The notes beneath the pieces were generated by a model, which ran no database searches, was not told the DNA's origin, and saw only the letters and a program-made list of their open reading frames with translations. From an uncultured Alteromonadaceae bacterium (lineage in GTDB: Bacteria; Pseudomonadota; Gammaproteobacteria; Enterobacterales; Alteromonadaceae), in contig CALKGI010000295.1 in the NCBI GenBank assembly GCA_938085045.1, positions 1-37,897 on the forward strand: a DNA stretch of 37,897 nt, in the 5' to 3' direction. Made by a program: the position numbers and the translations under genes. Shown here in pieces: positions 8,054 to 15,840 of the stretch (the stretch's first letter is position 1; every line of letters starts with the position of its first letter).

Positions 8054-9417
8054 TGAGCAATAACCAACACATCATCGTCATTGATGACGAAACCAACATT
8101 CGCCGCAGCATAAAAGCCTGCCTGATGCCTGAAGGTTATGAGCTTAGTGACTTTGCCCAGCCCAGCCCTGCGCTAAAATCAATGCGCGAGCAAAATTATG
8201 ATTGCGCCATTATCGACATACGTTTGGGTGAGCAAAGTGGCATAAAATTGTTCGAACAGATGCGTGAAGAAAAAATCGATATTCCGGTAATATTTATCTC
8301 TGGCAATGCTTCGCTCGACGAAGCCGTGCAGTCATTAAAACTCGGCGCATACGATTTTCTCGAAAAACCATTTTCGGCCGACAAAATCATAGTTACCGTA
8401 AAAAACTGTATTGAATACCGTCAGTTACGCTCAAGAGTCGAAGCCCTCGAAGATTCACAGCACAAAGACCAACTGATTGGCGACCACGCCATAATGCAAC
8501 AACTGCGTAAAGACATTAGCAAAGTAGCGATGACCGATGCCGCCGTTTTGATCAGCGGCGAAAGTGGCACTGGCAAAGAACTCATCGCTCAAAGCATTCA
8601 CCAGCAAAGTAAACGCACTGATAACAGCTTTGTAAAAGTGAACTGCTCGGCAATACCCGAAAACCTAATCGACAGCGCCCTATTCGGTCACGTTAAAGGC
8701 GCGTTTACGGGCGCCGACCAACACAAAAAAGGCTTTTTTGAAATGGCCAACAAAGGCACCCTATTTTTAGATGAAATAGGCGACATGCCATTGGCCTCAC
8801 AAGCGAGCTTGTTGCGGGTTTTAGAGAATTCAGAAATTCAAAAAGTCGGCTCAGACAAAATCAGCAAAGTTGACGTACGCATACTGGCCGCCAGCCACAA
8901 AGACTTAAAACAGCAAGTCAACGAAGGCAACTTTAGAGAAGATTTATTCTACCGAATTAACGTCATTCCATTAAAGTCACCGCCCTTGCGAGAACGTACC
9001 AGCGACATCCCGCTGCTGGTTAATCAGCTAGTTAACGTATTATGCAAGCGCAACGGTTTTGCGCAAAAACCTATCGACAAAAACGTCTACCCAGCATTAA
9101 GTAGCTATGCTTGGCCGGGCAATGTCAGAGAATTGTTGAACACATTAGAAAGAATGTTGATCATGAGCGACGACAAGCTCACCAAAGACGACATTCCAGC
9201 AGAAATATTCAGCCAGTCGAGCACAACGCAGATCGCTGATGAAGGACTGACGCTAAAAGAATACCGCAACACAATGGAACGAGAATTGTTGGTGAGTCGG
9301 CTTAAACACTATAAGGGCAATATCACCCATGTGGCCAAATCATTAGGGATAGACCGGACTTATTTACATAAAAAGCTGGCACAGTTTGATATTAAGCGGG
9401 CACAGGAGTTTGGGTAG
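8053..9417 (+). CDS. NtrC/NtrX-family sigma54-dependent response regulator
   Basis: A 454-residue transcription factor in three parts. The receiver domain (about 1-125) has DD at 11-12 and phospho-acceptor D55. The AAA+ domain has Walker A GESGTGKE (169-176), the sigma54-contact motif GAFTGA (216-221) and FLDEIGDM (Walker B). The C-terminal Fis-type helix-turn-helix includes [14 protein letters not shown]. It activates sigma54 promoters after phosphorylation, presumably by the kinase encoded just upstream with a one-base overlap. Domain order and length fit NtrX/NtrC. Targets are unknown; autoregulation of this operon is possible but no clear -24/-12 element was identified upstream of 2642. 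Confidence 0.92.
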   Translation: MSNNQHIIVIDDETNIRRSIKACLMPEGYELSDFAQPSPALKSMREQNYDCAIIDIRLGEQSGIKLFEQMREEKIDIPVIFISGNASLDEAVQSLKLGAYDFLEKPFSADKIIVTVKNCIEYRQLRSRVEALEDSQHKDQLIGDHAIMQQLRKDISKVAMTDAAVLISGESGTGKELIAQSIHQQSKRTDNSFVKVNCSAIPENLIDSALFGHVKGAFTGADQHKKGFFEMANKGTLFLDEIGDMPLASQASLLRVLENSEIQKVGSDKISKVDVRILAASHKDLKQQVNEGNFREDLFYRINVIPLKSPPLRERTSDIPLLVNQLVNVLCKRNGFAQKPIDKNVYPALSSYAWPGNVRELLNTLERMLIMSDDKLTKDDIPAEIFSQSSTTQIADEGLTLKEYRNTMERELLVSRLKHYKGNITHVAKSLGIDRTYLHKKLAQFDIKRAQEFG

Positions 9418-9452
9418 ATAAACATTTGGGCTGCGCCCAAAATCACGAACCG

Positions 9453-9497
9453 ACAAGCATACCGTAGGGTGCCGCCATGCGCACTATGAATGCTTGT
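9453..9497. repeat. REP-like palindrome with GTAGGGTGC motif
   Basis: ACAAGCAT (9453-9460) and ATGCTTGT (9490-9497) are perfect inverted arms. They enclose CCGTAGGGTGC and a roughly complementary GCGCACTAT. The GTAGGGTGC core also occurs at 2121-2130 and 15605-15613, so this is a dispersed extragenic palindrome. It lies in the gap after the NtrX-like regulator. Confidence 0.6.
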
Positions 9498-9652
9498 AAC
9501 TAACATAACCCTTTTTCATAGCACCTCTATTTCGTTCCCACAGCCTCTGCTACAACTTACCCTCTAGCCAACTTTAAAAAAAATACGCTAAGATGAATAC
9601 AATACCCTAATTCATCACCTCCAAATTTGATTATCCATTTTTTCGGACCATA

Positions 9653-10306
9653 GTGAGTAACATGCCAACAATAGCAACCACCCTAGCTGAAAAACTAACT
9701 TCACTATCCTTTGAAGTCTGCCAAACGGTTCATTGGGATATGATTTATCGAATACAGTGGCAAACCTACAACAATGTAAAAAGTGCACCAATCACTTTGT
9801 TCAAACCTCAAAGCGAACATCAAAAAGGCCGTTACAATGGAAGACTTCAAGACTTTGCAATGTCGTATGTCGCCAACTCGGCCAAGTCTGCTTTAGCAGA
9901 AACATTTTATAGTGTTGCACCTAACCTCAGTGGCGAACATTTTTTTGAAGACAGTGACTTACAAGAACGCGAATTATCTATCGTTTGGTTTGATGAGCCT
10001 TTACTGTTGTTGGATATTCGCGCTTTGTTGCCAGTATTAGGCGTAAGTGTTGAAAAAATTGAAGGGGATGATGTTTACGAATTAACCCAAACGCTTGCGG
10101 ATACACTTTATCTCAAGTTTGCCAATAATTGTCACGGTTTGGTTTATTCGTCACGTTGGTCTGGCGACACCATGGACTGTGCTGCTATTTGGCGTTTGCC
10201 AGTGGTGGCCAAGTCGGTGCAAACGGCACTTAAGGATTATACCGATGGCGATATGGACACCATCGATATTTTGACACAACAGTTATATTACATATATACC
10301 AATTAA
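9653..10306 (+). CDS. RES-domain protein, predicted NAD-degrading toxin of a RES/ParS-type toxin-antitoxin pair
   Basis: A 217-residue protein with the RES-family layout. An early Arg (YRIQW) is followed by a Gly-Arg stretch before AMSYVANSAKSALAET (conserved Glu), and a late GLVYSSRWSGDTMDCAAIW (conserved Ser). Characterised RES toxins deplete NAD+ in the cell; that activity is inferred here from family. The start may be the GTG at 9653 or the ATG at 9662; neither has a strong Shine-Dalgarno. The expected antitoxin is not upstream on the same strand. Instead a ParS/MbcA-type protein is encoded on the opposite strand, ending 27 bp after this gene ends. Confidence 0.82.
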   Translation: MSNMPTIATTLAEKLTSLSFEVCQTVHWDMIYRIQWQTYNNVKSAPITLFKPQSEHQKGRYNGRLQDFAMSYVANSAKSALAETFYSVAPNLSGEHFFEDSDLQERELSIVWFDEPLLLLDIRALLPVLGVSVEKIEGDDVYELTQTLADTLYLKFANNCHGLVYSSRWSGDTMDCAAIWRLPVVAKSVQTALKDYTDGDMDTIDILTQQLYYIYTN

Positions 10307-10333
10307 ACTCGAAACTCCCTGCTCAAAACGCCA

Positions 10334-10942
10334 TCAATACCCTTGCCGCCCGACTTTATGCGCAAATGCCAAAACCTTGTTTAAAGCGTCTTCATCACCA
10401 ATACGGTTAACAAGGTAATCCCTAGGAGAAACATCATCTAGCCCCCCATGCTCATTCAGCCAGAAGGTGCATTTCATGGCACCGCTAAGTTTGGCGCTAT
10501 TCAGTACCAAATTGACTTGCGCCAAACCATACACCTCATCAGTCGTCTGCTCATCTAACTGAAACATAGGCACCATTGGCACGCCGCCTTCGTTAACAGC
10601 TATTAATGAGCCTTTTTTTATTCGGTTATAGACATTTTGTCGAGAAATACCAGATAATTTGGCAAAACTGGTTTGCTTTTCGCAACCACCAAAACGCCCT
10701 AAAAAAGCCATAAACTTTTGCTGACCCGCCCGTTTTTGCTCAAGACGTTTGACCATTTTTTGATCACGAAAATTATGGTGAGTATGAATACTTAACAATT
10801 GCTCAAGAAACTGTTGATCGGTCAACGATGACGCTTCATGAGTAGTGATATTCAAGGCATCATCCATCGCCAAACCTTGCAGGATACTTTCAACTCGCTT
10901 GTACAAAAATGTACTTTCATTTTCACTAACAGCTAGGCTCAT
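10334..10942 (-). CDS. ParS/MbcA/Xre-type antitoxin (DUF2384-like C-terminus) with central HTH
   Basis: The start is placed at ATG 10942 (202 aa), since GGAG lies 7 nt upstream; a TTG at 10948 would add two residues. A central helix-turn-helix (FAKLSGISRQNVYNRIKKGS) is followed by a C-terminal domain with the toxin-binding pattern FWLNEHGGLDDVSPRDYL ... ALNKVLAFAHKVGRQGY. This is close to the DUF2384/MbcA consensus (W, L, SP..L, then an amphipathic end). The N-terminal about 90 residues are extra compared with small Xre antitoxins. It faces the RES gene tail-to-tail. It should bind and inhibit the RES toxin and repress its own promoter; a candidate operator lies at 10971-10993. The pairing is inference from family knowledge plus adjacency. 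Confidence 0.75.
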   Translation of the reverse strand: MSLAVSENESTFLYKRVESILQGLAMDDALNITTHEASSLTDQQFLEQLLSIHTHHNFRDQKMVKRLEQKRAGQQKFMAFLGRFGGCEKQTSFAKLSGISRQNVYNRIKKGSLIAVNEGGVPMVPMFQLDEQTTDEVYGLAQVNLVLNSAKLSGAMKCTFWLNEHGGLDDVSPRDYLVNRIGDEDALNKVLAFAHKVGRQGY

Positions 10943-10970
10943 TATCAAACTCCATTAACTTTACGATTTT

Positions 10971-10993
10971 TACAATATAAGTATAGTACAATA
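10971..10993 (-). promoter_or_regulatory. Candidate antitoxin operator: direct repeat TACAATA x2
   Basis: TACAATA at 10971-10977 and again at 10987-10993, 16 bp apart, lie 28 bp upstream of the antitoxin ATG in the expected promoter zone. Spacing of about 1.5 helical turns fits a repressor contact but is not proof. Autoregulation is common in Xre/RES-type systems. Confidence 0.35.
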
Positions 10994-11115
10994 CGAACAC
11001 ACCCTTCAAGGTAATCTTATCAACCCTTAATACCTTGTTACAGCGAATAGAAGGACAAACGAATCAACCGCGTCTATAATGCAGCTATCCAATAATAAGG
11101 CCCTTTAAATAATTG

Positions 11116-11931
11116 ATGAAACGCGTTTTTTCCCTTTGCATTATGTGCCTCACACTATTAACCGGCTGTTCTGATGACAAGCAACACCCCCAACCAGATC
11201 ATCTAATAAACCAGACCCTTTATACTGCAATTACTCATTCTGACAGGCCCGATATTGATCTACAGCGTGACGAACGCCGAAAACCTGCGCAAGTGCTAGA
11301 GTTTTTGGGCGTTCGTCCGGGTATGACTGTTGTTGAAATAATGGCTGGCGGTGGCTACTACACCGAATTACTTTCTCGGGTTGTTGGTAGGCTCGGCAAG
11401 GTTTACAGCCACAACAACGCGCTTTATTACGAATTTCAATCCGACAAATTTGTTGAGCAGCGACTCAAAAACAACCGTCTGCCCAATGTGGTGCGCTGGG
11501 ACAAAGAACTGAACAACCTACAACTACCTAACGACTCAGTTGATGCGGTATTTTTAATGCTGGTCTACCACGATTTTTACTGGTCTGAAGATAATCCAGA
11601 GCAGATTTTAGCTGACCTTTATAAAGCCCTTAAACCCGGCGGAACTGTCGCCATAGTCGACCATTCTGCCACATCAGGATCAGGCGCCAGCGCGGCCAAA
11701 AAAATGCATGGCATACACCGTATTGACGAACAACTGGTCAGGCAGAGCTTTGAAAAAGCAGGTTTTATACTAGAGGGTGAATCTGACTTGTTACGTAATT
11801 CAAATGACATTCGCGACAAACCCTTTTTCGACAAAGACTTGATAGGCAAACCCACCGACCGATTTATATTACGATACCGTAAACAAGAGCCTAAACAAGA
11901 GCATCCGACATCACAAAATAAGCCTCAATAA
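11116..11931 (+). CDS. Predicted lipoprotein class I SAM-dependent methyltransferase (COG4798-like)
   Basis: Read from ATG 11116 (271 aa) rather than TTG 11113. The N-terminus is a lipoprotein signal (MKRVFSLCIMCLTLLTGC) with lipobox LTGC and modified Cys18. The rest is a Rossmann methyltransferase: PGMTVVEIMAGGGYYTELLS (SAM-binding glycine motif), then SVDAVFLMLVYHD and LKPGGTVAIVDH. The combination RPDIDLQRDERRKPAQVLEFLGVRPGM is typical of the COG4798 group of predicted methyltransferases, whose substrate is unknown. An export signal on a SAM-dependent enzyme is odd because SAM is cytoplasmic. The next gene starts 3 nt after the stop. Confidence 0.82.
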   Translation: MKRVFSLCIMCLTLLTGCSDDKQHPQPDHLINQTLYTAITHSDRPDIDLQRDERRKPAQVLEFLGVRPGMTVVEIMAGGGYYTELLSRVVGRLGKVYSHNNALYYEFQSDKFVEQRLKNNRLPNVVRWDKELNNLQLPNDSVDAVFLMLVYHDFYWSEDNPEQILADLYKALKPGGTVAIVDHSATSGSGASAAKKMHGIHRIDEQLVRQSFEKAGFILEGESDLLRNSNDIRDKPFFDKDLIGKPTDRFILRYRKQEPKQEHPTSQNKPQ

Positions 11932-11934
11932 CCC

Positions 11935-13305
11935 ATGCAAACCCACAATTACCAATGGCTAGTAGAAGCCCCTGTTAACAAAGTGCTGCTGCGCATGACC
12001 AGCCCAATGCTGGCGGCGATATTTCTATTGTTTGCTTATGATGTACTCGAAAGCCAACTACTCAGTAACATCAGCCTTGAAGCACTAACAGCCCTTGGTT
12101 TCACTGTGCCCATCACCACGGCCATGGCGGCTTTTGCCATAGCAATGACCATTACCACCAATACCGCCGTCACTAAGGCACTCAGTCAAAACAAAGACCA
12201 CGCCCCACACATCATCATCAACAGCATTGTGCTGGCCATTATTCTAAGCTGCACTTTTGCTTTATTGGCGTACTTACTCAACGACTCTATTTTTAGCTTT
12301 TTGGGTATTGATTACGCCATGTTACCCGACAGTTATCACTTAGGCCCTCGCCCCAAATTACTGCCACTGATTGAAAGCTACATGCATTGGCGCTATTTGG
12401 GTTGGGTGTTTTTGGTGTTGATTTGGCAGGTTAATAGCTTATTGCGGGCGGTGGGCCTAATCACCCACGCCAGCTTGTTGTTTATTGTATGGATGCTCAG
12501 CAAAGTCAGTGTTGCGCTGGTGTTGTTTCACCACAATATGTTCAGCGAAAATTTGGCGCTCGGCAACGCAGCCCTAGTACATTTGTGCTGTGATGCGATA
12601 TTTGCCTTTGTTTCGCTGGCCTTGTTATTTAAAAAGCTCAATCTGAGTTCATACAAGTCAGTCAAAATTGAACCTCTGGCTACGTTCAGACATTTATCGG
12701 TGGTTGGATTTCCCGCCACCATTCAGCAAATACTCACCCCTTTGAGCATCACCTTACTCACTATAATGGTGGTTTCATATGGGCAAATTTACGTTGCTGT
12801 GCTGGGTATTATTTTTCGCTTAGAGGTTTTGTTGCTGCTGGTACCTATGGTACTAACGACCTCGTTACCGTCAATTGTGGGGGTAAATTGGTGGTCGGGT
12901 CATACCCAGCGAGTCAGGCAGTTTTTATCTCAATCTAAAAGACTGGTCGGCGGCTTCCAATTGTTTGTTGCCGCCGTTTTGTATAATGCCGCAGGTTACG
13001 TGGCCTCTTGGTTTTCTCAAGGCCAACACATTCAATACAGCATAGAAACCTACCTAACCATAGTGCCAATAGGGTTTATTGGCGCGGGTATCACTATCAT
13101 TAGCCAAAGCAGTTTCAATGCCACTGGGCACTATATTAAAGCCAGTGTTTTGTCACTGACCCATCGTATAGTGTTAAAGCTGGGCTGCTGTTATATCGGC
13201 ATTACAATTAATGGCATTGAGGGATTGTTTGTTGGAATTCTTAGCGCCCATTTGCTTTCAGCCTTGTTGGCTATTTTGCTCAATCGGCGGATTCATCGTA
13301 AATAG
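11935..13305 (+). CDS. MATE-family multidrug/toxin efflux transporter
   Basis: A 456-residue, highly hydrophobic protein with about 12 membrane helices in two six-helix halves. MATE features include the N-terminal VNKVLLRMTSPMLAAIFLL, ALTALGFTVPITTAMAAFA in the first bundle, and VVGFPATIQQILTPLSIT starting the second half. MATE proteins export cationic drugs or metabolites in exchange for Na+ or H+. The gene starts 3 nt after the methyltransferase stop, so the two are probably co-transcribed, which raises the chance of export of a modified metabolite (inference). Confidence 0.9.
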   Translation: MQTHNYQWLVEAPVNKVLLRMTSPMLAAIFLLFAYDVLESQLLSNISLEALTALGFTVPITTAMAAFAIAMTITTNTAVTKALSQNKDHAPHIIINSIVLAIILSCTFALLAYLLNDSIFSFLGIDYAMLPDSYHLGPRPKLLPLIESYMHWRYLGWVFLVLIWQVNSLLRAVGLITHASLLFIVWMLSKVSVALVLFHHNMFSENLALGNAALVHLCCDAIFAFVSLALLFKKLNLSSYKSVKIEPLATFRHLSVVGFPATIQQILTPLSITLLTIMVVSYGQIYVAVLGIIFRLEVLLLLVPMVLTTSLPSIVGVNWWSGHTQRVRQFLSQSKRLVGGFQLFVAAVLYNAAGYVASWFSQGQHIQYSIETYLTIVPIGFIGAGITIISQSSFNATGHYIKASVLSLTHRIVLKLGCCYIGITINGIEGLFVGILSAHLLSALLAILLNRRIHRK

Positions 13306-13322
13306 TCTAAACAGGCCATCTT

Positions 13323-13604
13323 TTAGAAAACCCCACATTTGAACCATTTAACAGTCATGCTCATAAATTGATTATCCAATACCATTATTTTTTTGTCTGC
13401 GGTCAACGCTATTTCCTTCTTTATTGACTCCATAAGAAGCAAGCAATCTTCTACAACAATGGTTTTAGAGTCCGAAACATGAAAGTAGCTCAAGGTGTAT
13501 CGCGGCTCGTCATAGTAATACGAAGCTAACTTTGTTACCCCACACAACATGCACAATGAGAACAAGATATATCTCCAACGGGGCGACAACCGACTACCAT
13601 CCAT
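13323..13604 (-). CDS. Small hypothetical membrane-anchored or exported protein, coupled to the ankyrin-like gene
   Basis: A 93-residue protein with a hydrophobic N-terminal segment (YILFSLCMLCGVTKLASYY) after a basic start, then a polar region with an internal acidic patch and four Cys in total. AAAGG lies 8 nt before the ATG at 13604. The gene lies 12 nt after the stop of the 599-residue gene upstream, so its ribosome site falls within the junction and translation is likely coupled. No known family recognised. It ends 18 bp from the convergent MATE gene. Confidence 0.65.
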   Translation of the reverse strand: MDGSRLSPRWRYILFSLCMLCGVTKLASYYYDEPRYTLSYFHVSDSKTIVVEDCLLLMESIKKEIALTADKKIMVLDNQFMSMTVKWFKCGVF

Positions 13605-13616
13605 AATAATTACCTT

Positions 13617-15413
13617 TTATTGAATGCCAAAAATAGGCGCGAGCTGATGATATAATTCATTGTTTTGTTCTCTTAGCTTTGTCAGCTGAATTTTATGTTG
13701 CGTGTTTATCTCATGGCCATACTGAACAAGTATTTTACAATAACTCACAGTGTCGACGGTTAACGCACTGGACAGTAGCGGCAACAACAAGTCTACCTCA
13801 TTAACAGAAACGTCATTTTGCAGAAGGTAATTCATCATAGCCAACGAAGACTTTGCAGTGGCCACATAATAAAGTGCATTTCTTGCCTGCGCATCTTCGG
13901 CGAATAAATCTAACCCATAGGGTAGCAGGCTTTTGGTCAATTCTAAGTTGCCTTGAGTTGCCAAAGTAAAAATAGTCTCTGGTAATAAAACAGCCCCTTT
14001 ATCTAACAACCCCTTGATAGTTTCAAACGGGTGATTGTTCGTAATAGCTAGCATTAACCCTAACTTGTGTAATTTATCTTGCTCCACTGTTTGGCTCATC
14101 GGGTTGTCGTCTGACAAAAATGACGCCCAATCACCGGTGTTCATCGCCTCTAACATTACCAGTGCCATTTTTTTCTCTTCTTCATTTAACGACTGAAAAT
14201 CGGCTACGGATTTTTTCTTAGATGAGCCATCCAATTGCGCTGCACTTTCACGTTTGGCCTCAGCACAGTGACTAAAAGTTTGGTTGATTTTAGTCAGTTC
14301 TATCTCGTGTGAATCAATAAAGGCAGCAAATTCGCTGCTAATTGACATTTGATCATCACTCATTGCAGGTCGTTCGAACTGGTTAAAATAGTCGACATAA
14401 TCGTGTTGCACTGTTGATGGCAACCACTTTTGTATCGCGTTTAACGTATGAATACCGTATGGCGCGACATTTCGGTCGGCCAATTCACTGAATATCATTG
14501 TCGCTTGTGCCAGTTCTTGCTCATTAGTAGGTACTGGTAACACATCCAACGCGGTAAAAAAAGATCTCGCTGGTGATATCGGCGACCCTGCATTCAACCA
14601 AAACATGAACAAGTCATAATTCAACTGATGCGCAGCGAACACAGTCAATGTGTTGCCGTGATAGTTTTCTAACCAATCGGTGTCTAACTTGTCATTATTA
14701 TGCTTCGCGACTTGTTTAATTGTTGCCGAAGGAATCTCTTTAACACGCATTAATGCAACTAGGTCAGCGAAGCTTGGGGTTAACCCAGCAACAATCAACT
14801 GCTCTAATACATTTGAATCTATTTTTGGATTTTCAACAATAATTGCAGCAAGCACGCTATTACCACCAATAATATTGCTGGTTGTTATCTTACCCTCTGT
14901 AACTTGTGCAATAATAGGGTCGTAATTTTGAGTAATTAAATTCAGCCCTATCCGTCTACTCACAGGTTTTGGCAATATTTTAATGTCTCCCTTTATTGGA
15001 TCTAAACCAATATAGTTAAATTTAAACTGGCTGGTGTGCCTTCGCAGTTCCAAAAGTGGCAAGCCATTTAATTGCAGAATTTCATCCCTATCTTTTCTAT
15101 TCAGTCCGATGGTTATCAAATATTTATTGAACTCTTCGATTTGTTTGATTTTATTGTCGGCAAGCGTTGCCAATTCTGCGTTATATTGCGCACAGTTTGC
15201 ATTGACATCGTTAGAAGGTTCTGGTGACCCGGTTTTGTTACCTTTGGTTTTTTGTGCCGTTTCAAAAGGCGCATCATTTATATCTGCAATCGACTTATTA
15301 CCTAGTGTGACAGAGTCAATACTATCACCTTGGTGAGCAGAGAAAAGAATGGGCAGACCGACACAACAAACGATTAGTGCAGTAGCCAACAAATATTTTG
15401 TGGTATTTGACAT
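13617..15413 (-). CDS. Membrane-anchored protein with degenerate ankyrin-like repeats
   Basis: About 598 residues from ATG 15413; a GTG at 15431 would add six residues and neither start has a strong ribosome site. An N-terminal hydrophobic segment (YLLATALIVCCVGLPILF) acts as signal anchor. The body is hydrophilic and helical. Segments resemble ankyrin repeats: TVFAAHQLNYDLFMFWLNAG, LMLAITNNHPFETIKGLLDKG and ALYYVATAKSSLAMMNYLLQ. These are degenerate, so the assignment is moderate. It probably works as a periplasmic protein-binding scaffold. It heads a two-gene unit with the 93-residue protein. No enzymatic motif is visible. Confidence 0.7.
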   Translation of the reverse strand: MSNTTKYLLATALIVCCVGLPILFSAHQGDSIDSVTLGNKSIADINDAPFETAQKTKGNKTGSPEPSNDVNANCAQYNAELATLADNKIKQIEEFNKYLITIGLNRKDRDEILQLNGLPLLELRRHTSQFKFNYIGLDPIKGDIKILPKPVSRRIGLNLITQNYDPIIAQVTEGKITTSNIIGGNSVLAAIIVENPKIDSNVLEQLIVAGLTPSFADLVALMRVKEIPSATIKQVAKHNNDKLDTDWLENYHGNTLTVFAAHQLNYDLFMFWLNAGSPISPARSFFTALDVLPVPTNEQELAQATMIFSELADRNVAPYGIHTLNAIQKWLPSTVQHDYVDYFNQFERPAMSDDQMSISSEFAAFIDSHEIELTKINQTFSHCAEAKRESAAQLDGSSKKKSVADFQSLNEEEKKMALVMLEAMNTGDWASFLSDDNPMSQTVEQDKLHKLGLMLAITNNHPFETIKGLLDKGAVLLPETIFTLATQGNLELTKSLLPYGLDLFAEDAQARNALYYVATAKSSLAMMNYLLQNDVSVNEVDLLLPLLSSALTVDTVSYCKILVQYGHEINTQHKIQLTKLREQNNELYHQLAPIFGIQ

Positions 15414-15604
15414 GTTAAGGTGTTCTTTCACTAGAAGGGGGAGCAGGTTATTCTACATAAGGGTGTATTTAATGTTTGTAATGAATTCGGCACGGATATT
15501 AGTTTTTAATGATAAAGTTGTCAATTTTTTTCTTTGTAATAATCGAAACGGACTAAAATTAGAGCTGTAAATTAATTGATTTTAGTAACCTTCTTACATT
15601 TGCC

Positions 15605-15748
15605 GTAGGGTGCTTTCGCGTAGCGAAATGCGAGGCACGAGCAGCTCTGCGCACCATAGCGTCATTCGCCACCACCAACGGTGTTTCATTGATAAAGGTG
15701 CGCGTAGCTCCTCGTAACCTCGGACAGTGCTACGCACGGGCACCCTAC
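15605..15748. repeat. 144-bp REP/MITE-like element bounded by GTAGGGTGC inverted repeats
   Basis: GTAGGGTGC (15605-15613) and its exact reverse complement GCACCCTAC (15740-15748) bound the element. Inside are further partly palindromic segments (CGCGTAGCGAAATGCG, GTGCTACGCACGGGCACC). The same GTAGGGTGC core appears at 2121 and around 9463, so this is a composite of a dispersed REP family (a BIME-like arrangement). No ORF lies inside. Confidence 0.65.
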
Positions 15749-15785
15749 ACGCAATCAAATTACGGGATGCAATAATAATCCAATG

Positions 15786-15815
15786 AAAAGAAAAAGGGCG
15801 ACCCTAAGGCCGCCC
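15786..15815 (-). terminator. Rho-independent terminator of the M14 peptidase gene
   Basis: On the minus strand GGGCGGCC - TTAG - GGTCGCCC (8 bp, one G-T pair) is followed by TTTTTCTTTTC. It lies 25 bp after the stop codon at 15841. Confidence 0.85.
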
Positions 15816-15840
15816 GTATTCACTGTTACCTAAGCAAGAT

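Larger units (their letters stand above)
15414..15840. other. Intergenic region with a 144-bp inverted-repeat element, no gene seen
   Basis: The gap between the ankyrin-like gene (reading leftwards) and the 3' end of the M14 peptidase has no convincing ORF. It contains the REP-type element at 15605-15748 and the peptidase terminator at 15786-15815. The first 150 bp are AT-rich and presumably carry the ankyrin gene promoter. Confidence 0.5.
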
